From positions 278,114 through 342,113 of the forward strand of contig NZ_LIPD01000007.1 in NCBI RefSeq assembly GCF_001905545.1: a stretch of 64,000 nucleotides of DNA, given 5' to 3'. Below, piece after piece: positions 1 to 9,418 of the stretch (within the stretch, counting starts at the first letter, position 1; every line of letters starts with the position of its first letter). The translations under genes were made by a program, and so were the position numbers. The notes under the pieces are model-generated. The model worked only from the letters and a program-made list of their open reading frames with translations. It made no database searches and was not told the DNA's origin. The DNA is from Streptomyces sp. CB02056 (GTDB taxonomy: Bacteria; Actinomycetota; Actinomycetes; Streptomycetales; Streptomycetaceae).

Positions 1-782
1 CACTGGGCGGTCCCGGTCACCCGGAGGTCATGGGCGTGGAGGTCGGGCTCGGTCACGGTGACAGTGGTCGTGAGGCGGTGCTCGACCGGCGTGGAGCCCT
101 GGGCGGCGTGCAGGGTGAGGATGAACTCGGTGTCCTCGTAGAGCGCTGGCGAGACCCAGGAGAGGGCGTCGTCGACGCTGAAGGGCGCGACCGTGCCGTA
201 CTCCAGGGTGTACGAGGCCTGGCCCTCGGTGGGCGCGGTGGCCTTCCACTCCAGGGTGGCCGGGGTGCCCCGGGGCACGGCCACGGCGACGGGCCGGAAG
301 TCCGTGAAGGTCAGTCCCGGCAGCACCTTTGTCACGCTCAGCGAGGTCGCGGCGGGCGGGCTCGCGGTGTCCTCCTCGACCCCGATCGCGCAGGTGCCGA
401 CGACGTCGTCGACCGCGATGTGGGTCAGGGTGAAGACCAGCGCGCTCTCCGCACCGGGGCTGATCTGCTTGGCCTTCGGCCTGGTCGGGGCCGCCTCGAA
501 GCGCCCCTTCCCGGGTTCCGGCTGCCGGAGCCGCCAGTTCTTGGGAGCCGTCAGCTGCACGCTGTCGGGGTTCCCGGTGAGGGCGTCGGCACCGGAGCCG
601 ACGGGCAGGGTGAAGGCGATCAGCCCGCAGCTGACGACCTCGTCGGTGTCGTTGGTGACGGTGATCGTCAGTTGGCCGTCCTGCCCCTTCACCTGGAGCG
701 GGTCCGGGGTGGGCGTCAGGGTGTACGTGAGGAGGGGAACTGGGGTGCCCGCGAGGCGTTCCCGCGGCTGGGGGTTCGTCAC
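1..782 (-). CDS. Ig-like/CARDB-type protein, partial (3' end beyond window)
   Basis: Minus-strand reading frame starting at GTG 782, preceded by GGTGAG; it runs open to the left edge, so the C-terminus is missing. The visible 260 residues are clearly paralogous to the 365-residue product of 2499-3596: both share an early LLTYTLxPTP segment, an FTLPVGS segment and a DF(T/R)P stretch before a second domain with TVTVT repeats. The composition (Thr/Val/Pro-rich, no Cys clusters, no signal peptide) suggests stacked beta-sandwich domains. It is the last visible gene of the left-end operon, 73 nt after the hemopexin-like gene. No ATG exists at this start, so ATG-only gene callers may miss it. Function unknown; a structural or adaptor role is a guess. 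Confidence 0.75.
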   Translation of the reverse strand, partial: MTNPQPRERLAGTPVPLLTYTLTPTPDPLQVKGQDGQLTITVTNDTDEVVSCGLIAFTLPVGSGADALTGNPDSVQLTAPKNWRLRQPEPGKGRFEAAPTRPKAKQISPGAESALVFTLTHIAVDDVVGTCAIGVEEDTASPPAATSLSVTKVLPGLTFTDFRPVAVAVPRGTPATLEWKATAPTEGQASYTLEYGTVAPFSVDDALSWVSPALYEDTEFILTLHAAQGSTPVEHRLTTTVTVTEPDLHAHDLRVTGTAQ

Positions 783-855
783 ATCTCACCGCTCGTCGTG
801 GGGTGGAAAGGGGTGGTGGGCCCCGGGTGGTGCCCCGGTGGCCGCCGTCCGGGCG

Positions 856-2466
856 TCAGGACTTCCACGGCGGCACCAGGGCGAACCCGCCCTCTCCCAC
901 GGTGGCCTGCACCGGCAGCGGCTCGCCCAGGGGGCCGGCGTACTCTCCGGGGACGAACCCCGTGCTGGCCGCTTGGATCCCGCCGACATGGGCCACGTAG
1001 AACGAGGCGCCATTGGGGTGGACCGCCACGTCGTACCCGCCGATGGCGAGGGTCTTCCACGTGGCACCGCTGTCCAGGGACACCAGCGTCTCCTCGGGGT
1101 TGGTGACGCACACGACCGTGCCGTCGTCGGAGACCGAGACGGAAGTCGGGGCGTGCGACGAGGGGATCGCGGACACCGTGAACTCCCCGTCGTCCGTGAC
1201 GCCCACCAGGTACCCGACAGTCGGAACGTGGCCGTGTGCCCCGTCGGCTGTCACGGCGGCGGACGTGGTGAAGACCAACAGCGGTTGGTCGCCGTTCAGG
1301 GCCGCCCAGTCGAGCTTTCCCCCTTGGGAGATGTCGCACGACGCGATGATCTGCCCGTACCAGTCGCCCTTGGAAACGGCGATGAACCAGGCGCGCGACG
1401 CGGTGAACCAGCACTGCACGAGGGTCATGTCACCGGCGGTGAAGTCGACGTCCACCTTGACCGAGGACTTCTTGCCCGGGCCGGACGCCGAATTCACCAT
1501 GCACATGATGGCGGTCGGGTACCCCTGGAGCGAGTCGGCGTCGATGACGAGGACGTGCTCCTCGTCGGCGTACCGTACGGCCCGGGCGTCTCCGAACCAC
1601 TCCTGCCAGGTGTTCGGGGCCGGGTCCTCGAACCCCGTACTGATGGACTTGCTGAGCCCTACCCCGTCGGTGACGACGAAGTGGTCGCGGGCCTGGTTGA
1701 ACGCGAACCTGTAGTCGTGGGCGTTGTAGTCGTCGTGCGGGACCTCGGTCCCGGCGTCCACGTCGACCTCTGCCACGGTCGTGTCGGTGCCCACGTACAT
1801 CGTCCCGTGGGCGATGAGCTCGATCCCGTGCCAGGGGCCGTCGGACGTCGCCTTCACGGCACCGAGGACGCCCGTACTCGGCGTCCACGGCTGGTACTTG
1901 TTGGCAACGAAGAGGTACCCCTGGTCCGCTCCGGGGTGGTGCATGGCCGAGGTGATCCCCTGGGCGAAGGCCGGGTCGATGCCGGGCCACAGGTCGCCGA
2001 TGGGGCCGTCCTGGTCGTCCACCACCTCCTCGTCGACCAGGTCGTAGTGGACGCACCGGTCGCCCTTGAAGAACCAGGCGCTGGTGTCGCCCGCCGGCAG
2101 GATCGCGTCGACCCCTCCCAGGTAGGCATCGGGCAGGTACGCGAAGGCCTCGCCCTGCTTGGAGATGGGGAAGGGCCCGAGGACGACCGCCTTCTTCTTG
2201 TAGTCGTAGTGGATCACCTGGTCACCGTGGAAGAAGTACGCCTCCGAGGTGGAGCCGGGGATCGCCATGGCCACGGGATGGGCCTGGTACTCCTCGGGGA
2301 GCGCGCTGAAGGCGTCCGGGAGTACGCCGATGCGCTGGCCGTGGTCGGCGGTCCAGTCGTACACGAGGTTGCCGCGCTTGCTGAAGAAGTAGCTGGTGGC
2401 GGGCGCCTCCTTCGCGAAGGGGACGCTGAGGACGCCGATGACGTAGGGGGACGGCTTGTTCTGCAT
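856..2466 (-). CDS. Hemopexin-repeat-like protein with C-terminal beta-propeller-like region
   Basis: 536 residues from ATG 2466, with GGAG 8 nt upstream. The first 200 residues hold four hemopexin-type blades, each with an aromatic signature such as SYFFSKRGNLVYDW (about 25-38), AYFFHGDQVIHYDY (about 75), SAWFFKGDRCVHYDL (about 128) and GYLFVANKY (about 178). The last 150 residues resemble WD/YVTN-type propeller repeats (VSVSDDGTVVCVTN, GGYDVAVHPNG). There is no signal peptide or membrane segment. Hemopexin folds usually bind proteins, haem or metal; which applies here cannot be told. It lies in the operon with 32 nt before it and 73 nt after it. Hemopexin-like proteins of insect-associated bacteria (photopexins) are a loose analogy only. 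Confidence 0.82.
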   Translation of the reverse strand: MQNKPSPYVIGVLSVPFAKEAPATSYFFSKRGNLVYDWTADHGQRIGVLPDAFSALPEEYQAHPVAMAIPGSTSEAYFFHGDQVIHYDYKKKAVVLGPFPISKQGEAFAYLPDAYLGGVDAILPAGDTSAWFFKGDRCVHYDLVDEEVVDDQDGPIGDLWPGIDPAFAQGITSAMHHPGADQGYLFVANKYQPWTPSTGVLGAVKATSDGPWHGIELIAHGTMYVGTDTTVAEVDVDAGTEVPHDDYNAHDYRFAFNQARDHFVVTDGVGLSKSISTGFEDPAPNTWQEWFGDARAVRYADEEHVLVIDADSLQGYPTAIMCMVNSASGPGKKSSVKVDVDFTAGDMTLVQCWFTASRAWFIAVSKGDWYGQIIASCDISQGGKLDWAALNGDQPLLVFTTSAAVTADGAHGHVPTVGYLVGVTDDGEFTVSAIPSSHAPTSVSVSDDGTVVCVTNPEETLVSLDSGATWKTLAIGGYDVAVHPNGASFYVAHVGGIQAASTGFVPGEYAGPLGEPLPVQATVGEGGFALVPPWKS

Positions 2467-2498
2467 GTCGGTGCTCCTGTCCGTGATCGCGCGGCCGG

Positions 2499-3596
2499 TC
2501 AGCCCGCGAGGGCGCCGGTGCCGAGCGGCACCCAGACCAGCTGGCCGCTGTAGACGGCGTCGCAGGCCGCGGTGGCCTGGATATGCGCTCCGGCGGGGAC
2601 GGGCGTGAACACCCGCCCGTCCTGGTTCTTGTCCCCTCCGGCCGGGTCGGTGGACTGCACGGAGATGCTCGGCAGCGGCGCGTCCGCCCCGGGCGCCGTG
2701 ATGGCGATCTGGAGCGTCGCCGGGCTGCCGGAGTCGGTGGTCTTGATGTAGCCGTGCAGGAAGCCGTCGGTGGGGGCGGTCCTGGTCAGGGGCAGGTCCT
2801 TGACCGCGTCGAACTGCTGGACCGCGCCGAGCAGGCTCGTCGTGCCGTTGACGGAGAGGTTCCCGACCTCCATGTCCGGATTGGTCACGGTGACCGCCGT
2901 GGTGAGGGTGTGCTGCACCACGTCCCCGCCGGAGGTGGACGACTGCTGGATGAGGAACGCGGTGGTGGTGTCCAGGGGCGGGGACGTCCACCGCCCGTTG
3001 CCGTTCGCGTCGATGTCGCCGTTCACCTCCACCGACTGGTTGTCGCCGTAGTAGAGGACGTAGTCGGCGGCCGGCGGGGGCGTGCACGTCCAGCTGAGCA
3101 CCACGGTCCCGTCGTGGCCGACCGCGGCGTGGTCGGGGGTGAAGTCGCTCAGGACGAGGTCGGCGGTCAGCTTGCGGACCGGTCGGGCCTGGACGGCCGT
3201 TCGCGGCGCTTCCCCGTCGCCGCGGGCGAGTTCGGTGATCCGGAGGCGCGCCGTACCGGCCTGTTCGCCGACGGCGATGCCGGAGATCTCGAAGGTGTGC
3301 CGCTCCCCCGGTGCGAGCGGCTCGGTGGGGGTCGCGGTGAAGGACGCGGAGTCCTTCGCCGAGTCGTCGGAGCGCAGCCGCCAGCGGGACTCGTCGACGG
3401 CCCGGAACTCCGCGTCGTGCGTGGTGGCGCAGTCGGAGGGCGCGCTGCCCACCGGCAGGGTGAAGGTGACGGAGTCACAGGTGACCGGCGTGGCCCGCCG
3501 GTTGGCGACCGTGATCCGGAGGGCACCGCGTCCGCCGGCCGGAAGGGGCGTCGGGTGGAGCGTGTAGGTCAGGAGCGTGGGGAGGGCAGGGCTCAT
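2499..3596 (-). CDS. Ig-like/CARDB-type domain protein
   Basis: 365 residues. I chose ATG 3596 because GAGGA sits 5 nt upstream; an in-frame TTG at 3647 overlaps the previous stop but lacks a ribosome site. The N-terminal third (LLTYTLHPTP, VTFTLPVGSA) and middle (DFTPDHAAVG, VVLSWTC) match the gene at 1-782, so the two are tandem paralogues flanking the hemopexin-like gene. A further about 110 residues (from about 255) carry a jelly-roll-like segment ending VYSGQLVWVPLGTG. No signal peptide. Role unknown; its paired duplication in one operon fits structural subunits of a complex. Confidence 0.75.
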   Translation of the reverse strand: MSPALPTLLTYTLHPTPLPAGGRGALRITVANRRATPVTCDSVTFTLPVGSAPSDCATTHDAEFRAVDESRWRLRSDDSAKDSASFTATPTEPLAPGERHTFEISGIAVGEQAGTARLRITELARGDGEAPRTAVQARPVRKLTADLVLSDFTPDHAAVGHDGTVVLSWTCTPPPAADYVLYYGDNQSVEVNGDIDANGNGRWTSPPLDTTTAFLIQQSSTSGGDVVQHTLTTAVTVTNPDMEVGNLSVNGTTSLLGAVQQFDAVKDLPLTRTAPTDGFLHGYIKTTDSGSPATLQIAITAPGADAPLPSISVQSTDPAGGDKNQDGRVFTPVPAGAHIQATAACDAVYSGQLVWVPLGTGALAG

Positions 3597-3643
3597 GGGG
3601 TTCCTCGGGTGAGTCGGAGTGGCGTGCACGTGGAGGCTCCCGC

Positions 3644-6600
3644 TCAAGGGGTCGCCGAGGGCCCGCCGGTGTCCACGAGGCCCTGGGAGAGCTGCAGGTA
3701 GCCGCTCCGGACGGCCGGTGTGGGGTGGGGCAGGTGCGCGGCCGGATCGGCGGCCGTGAGCGGATAGGTGATCCAGGAGGGCACCGTCGCCCCGGCGGCG
3801 GCCTCCGGCTGGGCCCAGCTCCAGCTGCCGCGCCAGGCGGCGGGGCGGGGCACGACCAGGGTGTCGGTCCCGTCGGCGCCGGTGCGGGTGGCGGCCGGCA
3901 GGGCGGTCATCCGGAAGGCGACCCGCATCCGGGTCAGGGCTGTCCGGACGATGTCGTCCGGAAGCCGGAGGGTGACCACGGGGAGGATGTCCGTGAGGGC
4001 GTGGACGGCCAGCCAGGGGTCCGCGATGAGGACCACATGGGTGGAGTTGTCGTCACTGTCGGGCTCGGTGAACGGCCGTGCGGGCAGCCTGAGTTCGTCT
4101 CCGGCGACCGGGGTGAGGTACGGGTCGGGGTCGGCCGGCGCGCCGTGGGTGTGGAAGAGGCCGTAGTCGTCCTGGGTAAAGAAGCCGACGAGTCCGTCGG
4201 TGGGGAGGTCCGGGTCACCGAGGCGGATGTTCCACCGGTAGTCGGGGTAGTCCGCTGCCGCGGGTCGCAGGACCTGGTCCCAGTCCGCGGAGGTCAGCGG
4301 CGGGCCGTCGAGGTCGAACCGCAGCCGGGAGCGGATCAGGGCCAGCGGGCGTCCGGCGAGGTCCGCCAGGGAGTTCTCGGGCTGGAGGCCCGCCGCGGGG
4401 GTCAGCGCGCCGAGGGTGTCGTCGAGGACGTCGAGCATCGCGGTGAACGACGCGGGCCCCCGGTCGCGGAGCGTGCGCAGGAAGCCCGCGAGCTCGGGGT
4501 GGGCCGCGGCGAAGGCGTCGGCGTCGAGGTCGGGAAGCGGCGATCCGGGCAGCGGTTGCCAGCTGACCTGCGGGCTGTGGTCGGGGGCGAGGGTGAGCCG
4601 GAGCTCACCGAGCCCTTCGCCCAGGTCGCTGTAGGCGAGCAGGGAACGGTCGGCCCGGTTGAGGTGGGTGGCGAGCAGCCATCCGCAGACGGCGGGGTCG
4701 GGCCGGTCGGGGGCGAAGGTGAGGCGGGCGGGTTGCAGCAGGCGCGGCGGGAGTTCCGCGACGCAGTAGGCCGGCGGGTCGCCGTCCGGGCTCGCGATCC
4801 TGCCCTGGTCGGGGGTGACGCTCCACGCCCGGAAGGGGCGCAGCTGCTCGTACTGCTGCTCCGTGGTGGTGACGACGTCGCAGGCGCGGCCGAAGGTGTC
4901 GACCAGCTTGACGTTGGTGAGGTGCAGCTGGCCGGCGCGGACGGGCTGGAAGCGGGGCTCGCTCCCGTCCGGAGGGCCGGGGTTGGGGACCGGGGTGTGC
5001 GGCACGCCCGTCAGGACGTCCAGCGGGGCCTCGGGCGGCAGGCTGACGGTGGTGTGCCGGTGCAGGAACCAGTCGTTGAGGCCGTCGAGGGTCTGGGAGA
5101 CCAGGTCCAGGTCGGCGGCGCCGTCGCGCAGCCGGTGCAGTGCCTCGACGGGGGCGTCGGGGTGGCGCTCGGCGTGGTGGGCCAGGCGGGCGGCGGCGTT
5201 GAAGGCGGGCAGGGCGGTGAGGATGCTGCGCCCCTGGACGACGTCGTACGCGGGGGCGGCGTTGGTGCCCTGCCAGCGGTAGCGGGTGCCGTCGAAGGCC
5301 CAGTTGTCGGTGTCGTCGGTGCGGAAGGGCAGGGGGTAGATCCGCACCTCCCACAGGAGGTACAGCGGTGTCCAGGGCTGGTTCCACGGCTTGGTGTACT
5401 CGGCGGCGGTTCCGGTGATCAGCCGGTCGGGCGCGGCGAGGTCCTCGGCGAGGGCGGTGGCGTGCGTGCCGGGGTCGGTCGCGGGTGTGACGGCGGCGCG
5501 GGCGAGCAGGGCGGACTCCGCCAGCACCCGGGTGAGGGTGTCGGCTTCGGGGAGGCCGGTCAGGTCGGGTGCGGGTGGCGCGGCGGGGGCCGGGACGGAC
5601 TGGCCGGCGATGCTCAGCGCGGTGACCAGCTGGTCGGGGGTGCGGCACGGCAGCGGGGTGTCGCGGGTGACGTGGCGCTGGTTGCCGGTGTTGCGCAGCA
5701 CGATGGAGGGGTCGGGCACCTGGTAGTAGGGGGCGGGAGCGACGCGCTTGAGCGTGCAGCCGTCCGGGAGGCCGTGGTCTGCGGCGTACGCCCCGATGGC
5801 GTCCTGGAGCTCCTGCGCGGTGGCGCCGGTGGGCACGCGCGGAAGGGCGGCGATCCGCTCCAGCAGGGCGGCGACCTGTCCGGCGAGGCCGTCCGTCCGC
5901 GCGGGGTCGAGCTCCGGGGCGCAGGCCGCCGCGAAGCCGTCGGGCTGTTCGTCGGCGGGCAGGCCGCGCAGCCACCACAGGCCGTACAGGCGCCGTTGGA
6001 GCGCGATCAGTTCGCGGACCGCGGTGTCGAGGGCGAGCTGGTCCTCGTTGAGCTTGCCCAGCCAGGCCTCCGGCCGGGCCCGGTCCTCCTCGGGCAGCGC
6101 GGCGGTGCCGGTGATCTCCCAGGTGTAGCCGGGCGGGCTGGGGCCGAACCAGGCGGCGTGGGCGGCCTGGTCGAAGGCGGCCTGGCTGATGTCGAGGGTG
6201 TCCAGCAGTCCGTACTGCAGGGCCGTCCAGAGCTGGTGGTCCACCGGGTCGCCGGTGGTGGGGAGGGCGCTCGTGGCGTCGGCCGCGGTGTGGCCGAGGG
6301 CGACGTCCACGGTGTAGTCCGTGGGCCGCCCGGACGGCGGGCGGGTGGCGTTCGGCCTGTTGTCCCAGGCCAGTCCCGGGACGTGGCCGACGTACAGGGA
6401 GCGGCTCACCGCCTCCGGGGCGTCGGCCAGGCTCCAGCCCAGTTCGGCGAGGCGCGCGGCGAGGTCGGTCCCGGTCGCGGTGACGACGTCCTTGGCCGGG
6501 TCGGAGTACCAGCCGACCACGGCGTAACTCAGGTCCGCCGTCGGCCCGGTGAGGTCGCCGAGGGTGTCACGGAAGGAGAGGACGTTCTCGTTGTAGGGCT

Positions 6601-7126
6601 GGTACGTCGAGAAGGTGGGAAGCCCGCAGCCTACGGCGGTGAGGAACATCTCCCGTCCCGTGGGCTCCGCCCAGGGGCCGTCGGCCAGGTTCACGGAGCG
6701 GCCGATCCACACCGGTGCGGGGGTGGCGGAGGACGGGTCGAGGTACGGGGAGGTGCCGTCTCCTGTCCCGCCGTCGTTGAAGTCGCTGTCGACGATCCAG
6801 CCGGTGACGGCGGGGTCGGCGTCGGGCTGCCCGGTGGGCCGGGCGTAGCGGACGACCAGCCACCGGTTGGGCACCAGGGGGAAGGTGATGTCCGCGGCGC
6901 CGGGTTCGGCGTAGCCGGAGCGCAGGGCCTCGGGCAGCTGCCACTGGAGGTAGACGCCGGTGTCCAGGTCGTCGACGGTGTCGAAGGGCGCCGGCTCGGG
7001 GTCGTGGTGGTTGTCGAGGTTGTTGTAGAAGTCCGGCTGCCAGCGCTGGAAGGGTTCGGTGGTGCGGATGTCGTCGTTGACGAGGAGGGCCTCGACTTCG
7101 ACGGGGACGAGCAGGGGGCGGGTCAC
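3644..7126 (-). CDS. Large uncharacterised protein, 1160 aa (operon core component)
   Basis: GTG 7126 with GAGGAG 8 nt upstream; the GTGA start overlaps the stop of the preceding gene (7123-7125), indicating translational coupling. The product is 1160 residues with no signal peptide, membrane segment or coiled coil. Recognisable local features are an N-terminal block VNDDIRTTEPFQRW, a VPNRWLVVRYARP motif near residue 88, and long proline/aspartate-rich mixed alpha/beta regions. I do not recognise the family. Its size, coupling and position between the 759-residue protein and the Ig-like subunits suggest a core structural part of the operon's product. Codon use is ordinary for this chromosome. 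Confidence 0.85.
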   Translation of the reverse strand: MTRPLLVPVEVEALLVNDDIRTTEPFQRWQPDFYNNLDNHHDPEPAPFDTVDDLDTGVYLQWQLPEALRSGYAEPGAADITFPLVPNRWLVVRYARPTGQPDADPAVTGWIVDSDFNDGGTGDGTSPYLDPSSATPAPVWIGRSVNLADGPWAEPTGREMFLTAVGCGLPTFSTYQPYNENVLSFRDTLGDLTGPTADLSYAVVGWYSDPAKDVVTATGTDLAARLAELGWSLADAPEAVSRSLYVGHVPGLAWDNRPNATRPPSGRPTDYTVDVALGHTAADATSALPTTGDPVDHQLWTALQYGLLDTLDISQAAFDQAAHAAWFGPSPPGYTWEITGTAALPEEDRARPEAWLGKLNEDQLALDTAVRELIALQRRLYGLWWLRGLPADEQPDGFAAACAPELDPARTDGLAGQVAALLERIAALPRVPTGATAQELQDAIGAYAADHGLPDGCTLKRVAPAPYYQVPDPSIVLRNTGNQRHVTRDTPLPCRTPDQLVTALSIAGQSVPAPAAPPAPDLTGLPEADTLTRVLAESALLARAAVTPATDPGTHATALAEDLAAPDRLITGTAAEYTKPWNQPWTPLYLLWEVRIYPLPFRTDDTDNWAFDGTRYRWQGTNAAPAYDVVQGRSILTALPAFNAAARLAHHAERHPDAPVEALHRLRDGAADLDLVSQTLDGLNDWFLHRHTTVSLPPEAPLDVLTGVPHTPVPNPGPPDGSEPRFQPVRAGQLHLTNVKLVDTFGRACDVVTTTEQQYEQLRPFRAWSVTPDQGRIASPDGDPPAYCVAELPPRLLQPARLTFAPDRPDPAVCGWLLATHLNRADRSLLAYSDLGEGLGELRLTLAPDHSPQVSWQPLPGSPLPDLDADAFAAAHPELAGFLRTLRDRGPASFTAMLDVLDDTLGALTPAAGLQPENSLADLAGRPLALIRSRLRFDLDGPPLTSADWDQVLRPAAADYPDYRWNIRLGDPDLPTDGLVGFFTQDDYGLFHTHGAPADPDPYLTPVAGDELRLPARPFTEPDSDDNSTHVVLIADPWLAVHALTDILPVVTLRLPDDIVRTALTRMRVAFRMTALPAATRTGADGTDTLVVPRPAAWRGSWSWAQPEAAAGATVPSWITYPLTAADPAAHLPHPTPAVRSGYLQLSQGLVDTGGPSATP

Positions 7127-9402
7127 GGCTGGCGCTCCTCGGAGTGGCGGAAGGCGATGCGGTACGGGGTGTTGAGGAGTTCGAGGGCGTAGTCGGCGGG
7201 TGTCAGGCTCCCGGTGAGTTCGCCGAGTTCGGTGAGGCTGGCGGCCAGCGCGGGGGCGAGGGCGGTCGTCGCGTCGCCGTCGGCGATGTTGAGGACGCCC
7301 GCGCCGCCGCTCCGGAGGAACCGGCTGACGTTCGCGAACTCACCGGCCGGGATGGACGCGCCCGGCTGCCCCTTCCGGCCGGTGAGGTAGCGCAGGCCGA
7401 TCCGGTCGTCGGCGTCGATGCCGTAGGAGAGGCCGTGGTGGGGCTCGGCGATGACGATGTCGTCGGGCACCTCGTCGAACAGGCACAGCAGGAGGTCCGG
7501 CGCGGGGTTGGCCCGGTACACGGGGGCGAAGGACGACCCGTCCCCGGTGCTGCCCTCGACGGTGAGGCCGGGCATGTCCCGGACGAGGCGGGAGCGGAGC
7601 AGGAAGCCGGCCTTCGGCGCGTCCTCGGCCCGGTTCGCCGCGGTCAGCCGGGCGTGGACGACCGTGTGCAGGTGGGCGTCCAGGCTGGTGACGACTCCGG
7701 TGCTGAGGACTCCGTCGGCGAGCGCCCGCAGCCACAGGGGGTCGACGTGGAAGAAGCGGATGCTCTCCGCGGGCAGCATCCGGGCGTCCGCGACGAGCGC
7801 GTCGAAGGGCAGCGCGGCCAGCAGGCTCAGCGGGTCCGTCAGGGGGGCCAGCGGAGCGGTGTGCTCGGCCACGAGGTCCCCGAGCAGGGCCCGGACGTCG
7901 TCCCGGCCGAGGAGTGCGTGGACGTCGTCCCGGCCGGGGAGGGCGGCCGACGGACGGACCGGCGGCGGGGCGGTCACGGGCCGGTCGTTCCCGCCCGGAC
8001 CGGCGAGCCCGCGCAGGGCGTGCTCGCCCCAGTCGGCCGCCAGCAGCTCGTGGAACCGCTGCCGCGCCGGGTGGCCGTCCCACAGGGTCCGGGCCCGCCC
8101 CGGCTCGGGTACGCCGTGGACGGCGACCCTGCGCAGGAACCGGGTGGTGGCCGCCCGCAGTTCGCGGCGCGTCCGGGAGACGGTGGCGGCGGTGTCCGCG
8201 TCGGCCAGCGCCAGGGTCTGTCCCAGGGTCCAGGCACTGGCGTAGCCGACGTCGAAGACCCCGTACTCGCGCAGGTAGACGAGGGCCTGGTCCGCGCTGG
8301 TGAGCGGTGCGGGGATCGCGTCGACGGGCTGGGCCGGCACCGGGGTGAACGGCCCGCGGTACCAGGCGTAGGTCCGCTCGCCGGTGGGCGTGTGGCTGGT
8401 GACGGGCACGTAGCCGTGGGTCAGCCGGTCGGCCGCCTCCTGCTCGACGGCGCTGCGGACGGCCGCGCTGTTCTGCCGGGGCAGCCGCAACGCCAGGGCG
8501 GCGGGGTCGTCCTTGCCGGGAGCGGCGATGTTCGTCATCAGGTCGTAGAAGAGCGTGTCGTCGTCGGGGGTGCCCGGATCGTGCCGGAACGACCAGGACC
8601 ACAGCGAGACCATCCGCAGGGTCGCCTGGCTCGGCGGCGTACCGTCGAGGCAGGCCCGGAACCCTTCGAGGGAGACCAGGTGGGCGGTGTAGCCGCCGGC
8701 GGTGCGGGGGAAGCGGTTGCCGACCACCACGCTGTAGCGGCCGGCGTCCAGCTCCTCCGCGAGACCGGCCCCGACCCCCGACCGGGAGCGGAGCGAGGCG
8801 GGGTCGCCGACTTCCCGGATGTGCGCGAGGAAGTCGAGGTCGGCCGGCCTGGGGGCGATGGCGGTGAACACCCCGGTGGGCACGTCGACGCAGCGGCAGG
8901 TGCTGTCCAGGACGTCGGGGAGCACCGTGGCCGCGTCGATGTCGGGCACCCGGACCTGCTCGGTGCCGGAGGCCAGCAGGGCCCGGACCGTCATCGCCGT
9001 ACCGGTGTCCTGGGGTTGCTCGCCGCGCTCCCCCTCGGCGAACAGCAGCAGCGCGACCCAGGGGGCCCGGGACGTCTCGTCGAGCTGCTGTTCCCAGGGC
9101 AGGGTGGCGCGGTCCAGGGTGAGGTGGGGCAGCTGGTCGCCGAAGTCGCCCCGGGCCCCGGCCGCCGGGCCGCAGCTGTGGACCATGCCCGGGTCCAGGC
9201 TGAAGCGCGGGGCGCGTACGTCGAAGTCCTGTGCGGCGTCGAACGTGTCCAGCGTGGTGCCGCCGTCGGCGACGGTGTGGGTGACGGTGATCCGGTAGGA
9301 CCCGCCGGGCAGGGCGGGCCGGTAGGAGTCGTAGAAGGTGACGAGGCGCCCGGTCTCGTCCGGGGCGCCGGGCGTCCCGGTTTCGGTGGGGTGGAGGCTC
9401 AC
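7123..9402 (-). CDS. Uncharacterised protein, 759 aa (operon core component)
   Basis: GTG 9402 with GGGAG 7 nt upstream, 16 nt after the stop of the 1309-residue gene; its own stop overlaps the next start by 4 nt. The first 130 residues look like a beta-sandwich (VTFYDSYRPALPGGSYRITV) followed by DVRAPRFSLD. The middle contains a tryptophan-rich MVSLWSWSFRHD segment near residue 255 and an alanine-rich helical part. No signal peptide, transmembrane helix or catalytic signature is visible. The order and tight coupling with the 1160-residue protein suggest the two act together. Family not recognised. Confidence 0.83.
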   Translation of the reverse strand: MSLHPTETGTPGAPDETGRLVTFYDSYRPALPGGSYRITVTHTVADGGTTLDTFDAAQDFDVRAPRFSLDPGMVHSCGPAAGARGDFGDQLPHLTLDRATLPWEQQLDETSRAPWVALLLFAEGERGEQPQDTGTAMTVRALLASGTEQVRVPDIDAATVLPDVLDSTCRCVDVPTGVFTAIAPRPADLDFLAHIREVGDPASLRSRSGVGAGLAEELDAGRYSVVVGNRFPRTAGGYTAHLVSLEGFRACLDGTPPSQATLRMVSLWSWSFRHDPGTPDDDTLFYDLMTNIAAPGKDDPAALALRLPRQNSAAVRSAVEQEAADRLTHGYVPVTSHTPTGERTYAWYRGPFTPVPAQPVDAIPAPLTSADQALVYLREYGVFDVGYASAWTLGQTLALADADTAATVSRTRRELRAATTRFLRRVAVHGVPEPGRARTLWDGHPARQRFHELLAADWGEHALRGLAGPGGNDRPVTAPPPVRPSAALPGRDDVHALLGRDDVRALLGDLVAEHTAPLAPLTDPLSLLAALPFDALVADARMLPAESIRFFHVDPLWLRALADGVLSTGVVTSLDAHLHTVVHARLTAANRAEDAPKAGFLLRSRLVRDMPGLTVEGSTGDGSSFAPVYRANPAPDLLLCLFDEVPDDIVIAEPHHGLSYGIDADDRIGLRYLTGRKGQPGASIPAGEFANVSRFLRSGGAGVLNIADGDATTALAPALAASLTELGELTGSLTPADYALELLNTPYRIAFRHSEERQP

Positions 9403-9418
9403 AGGGGTCTCCCGGAGG

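Noticed and set aside
193..2553. 786-codon plus-strand open frame
   Set aside because: Antisense shadow of the left-end operon: Arg/Gly/Val-rich translation, no domains, while the minus strand encodes coherent proteins with ribosome sites.
3725..7192. 1155-codon plus-strand open frame
   Set aside because: Mirror of the 1160-residue gene; composition (Gly, Val, Glu, Arg only) is typical of the antisense frame in high-G+C DNA.
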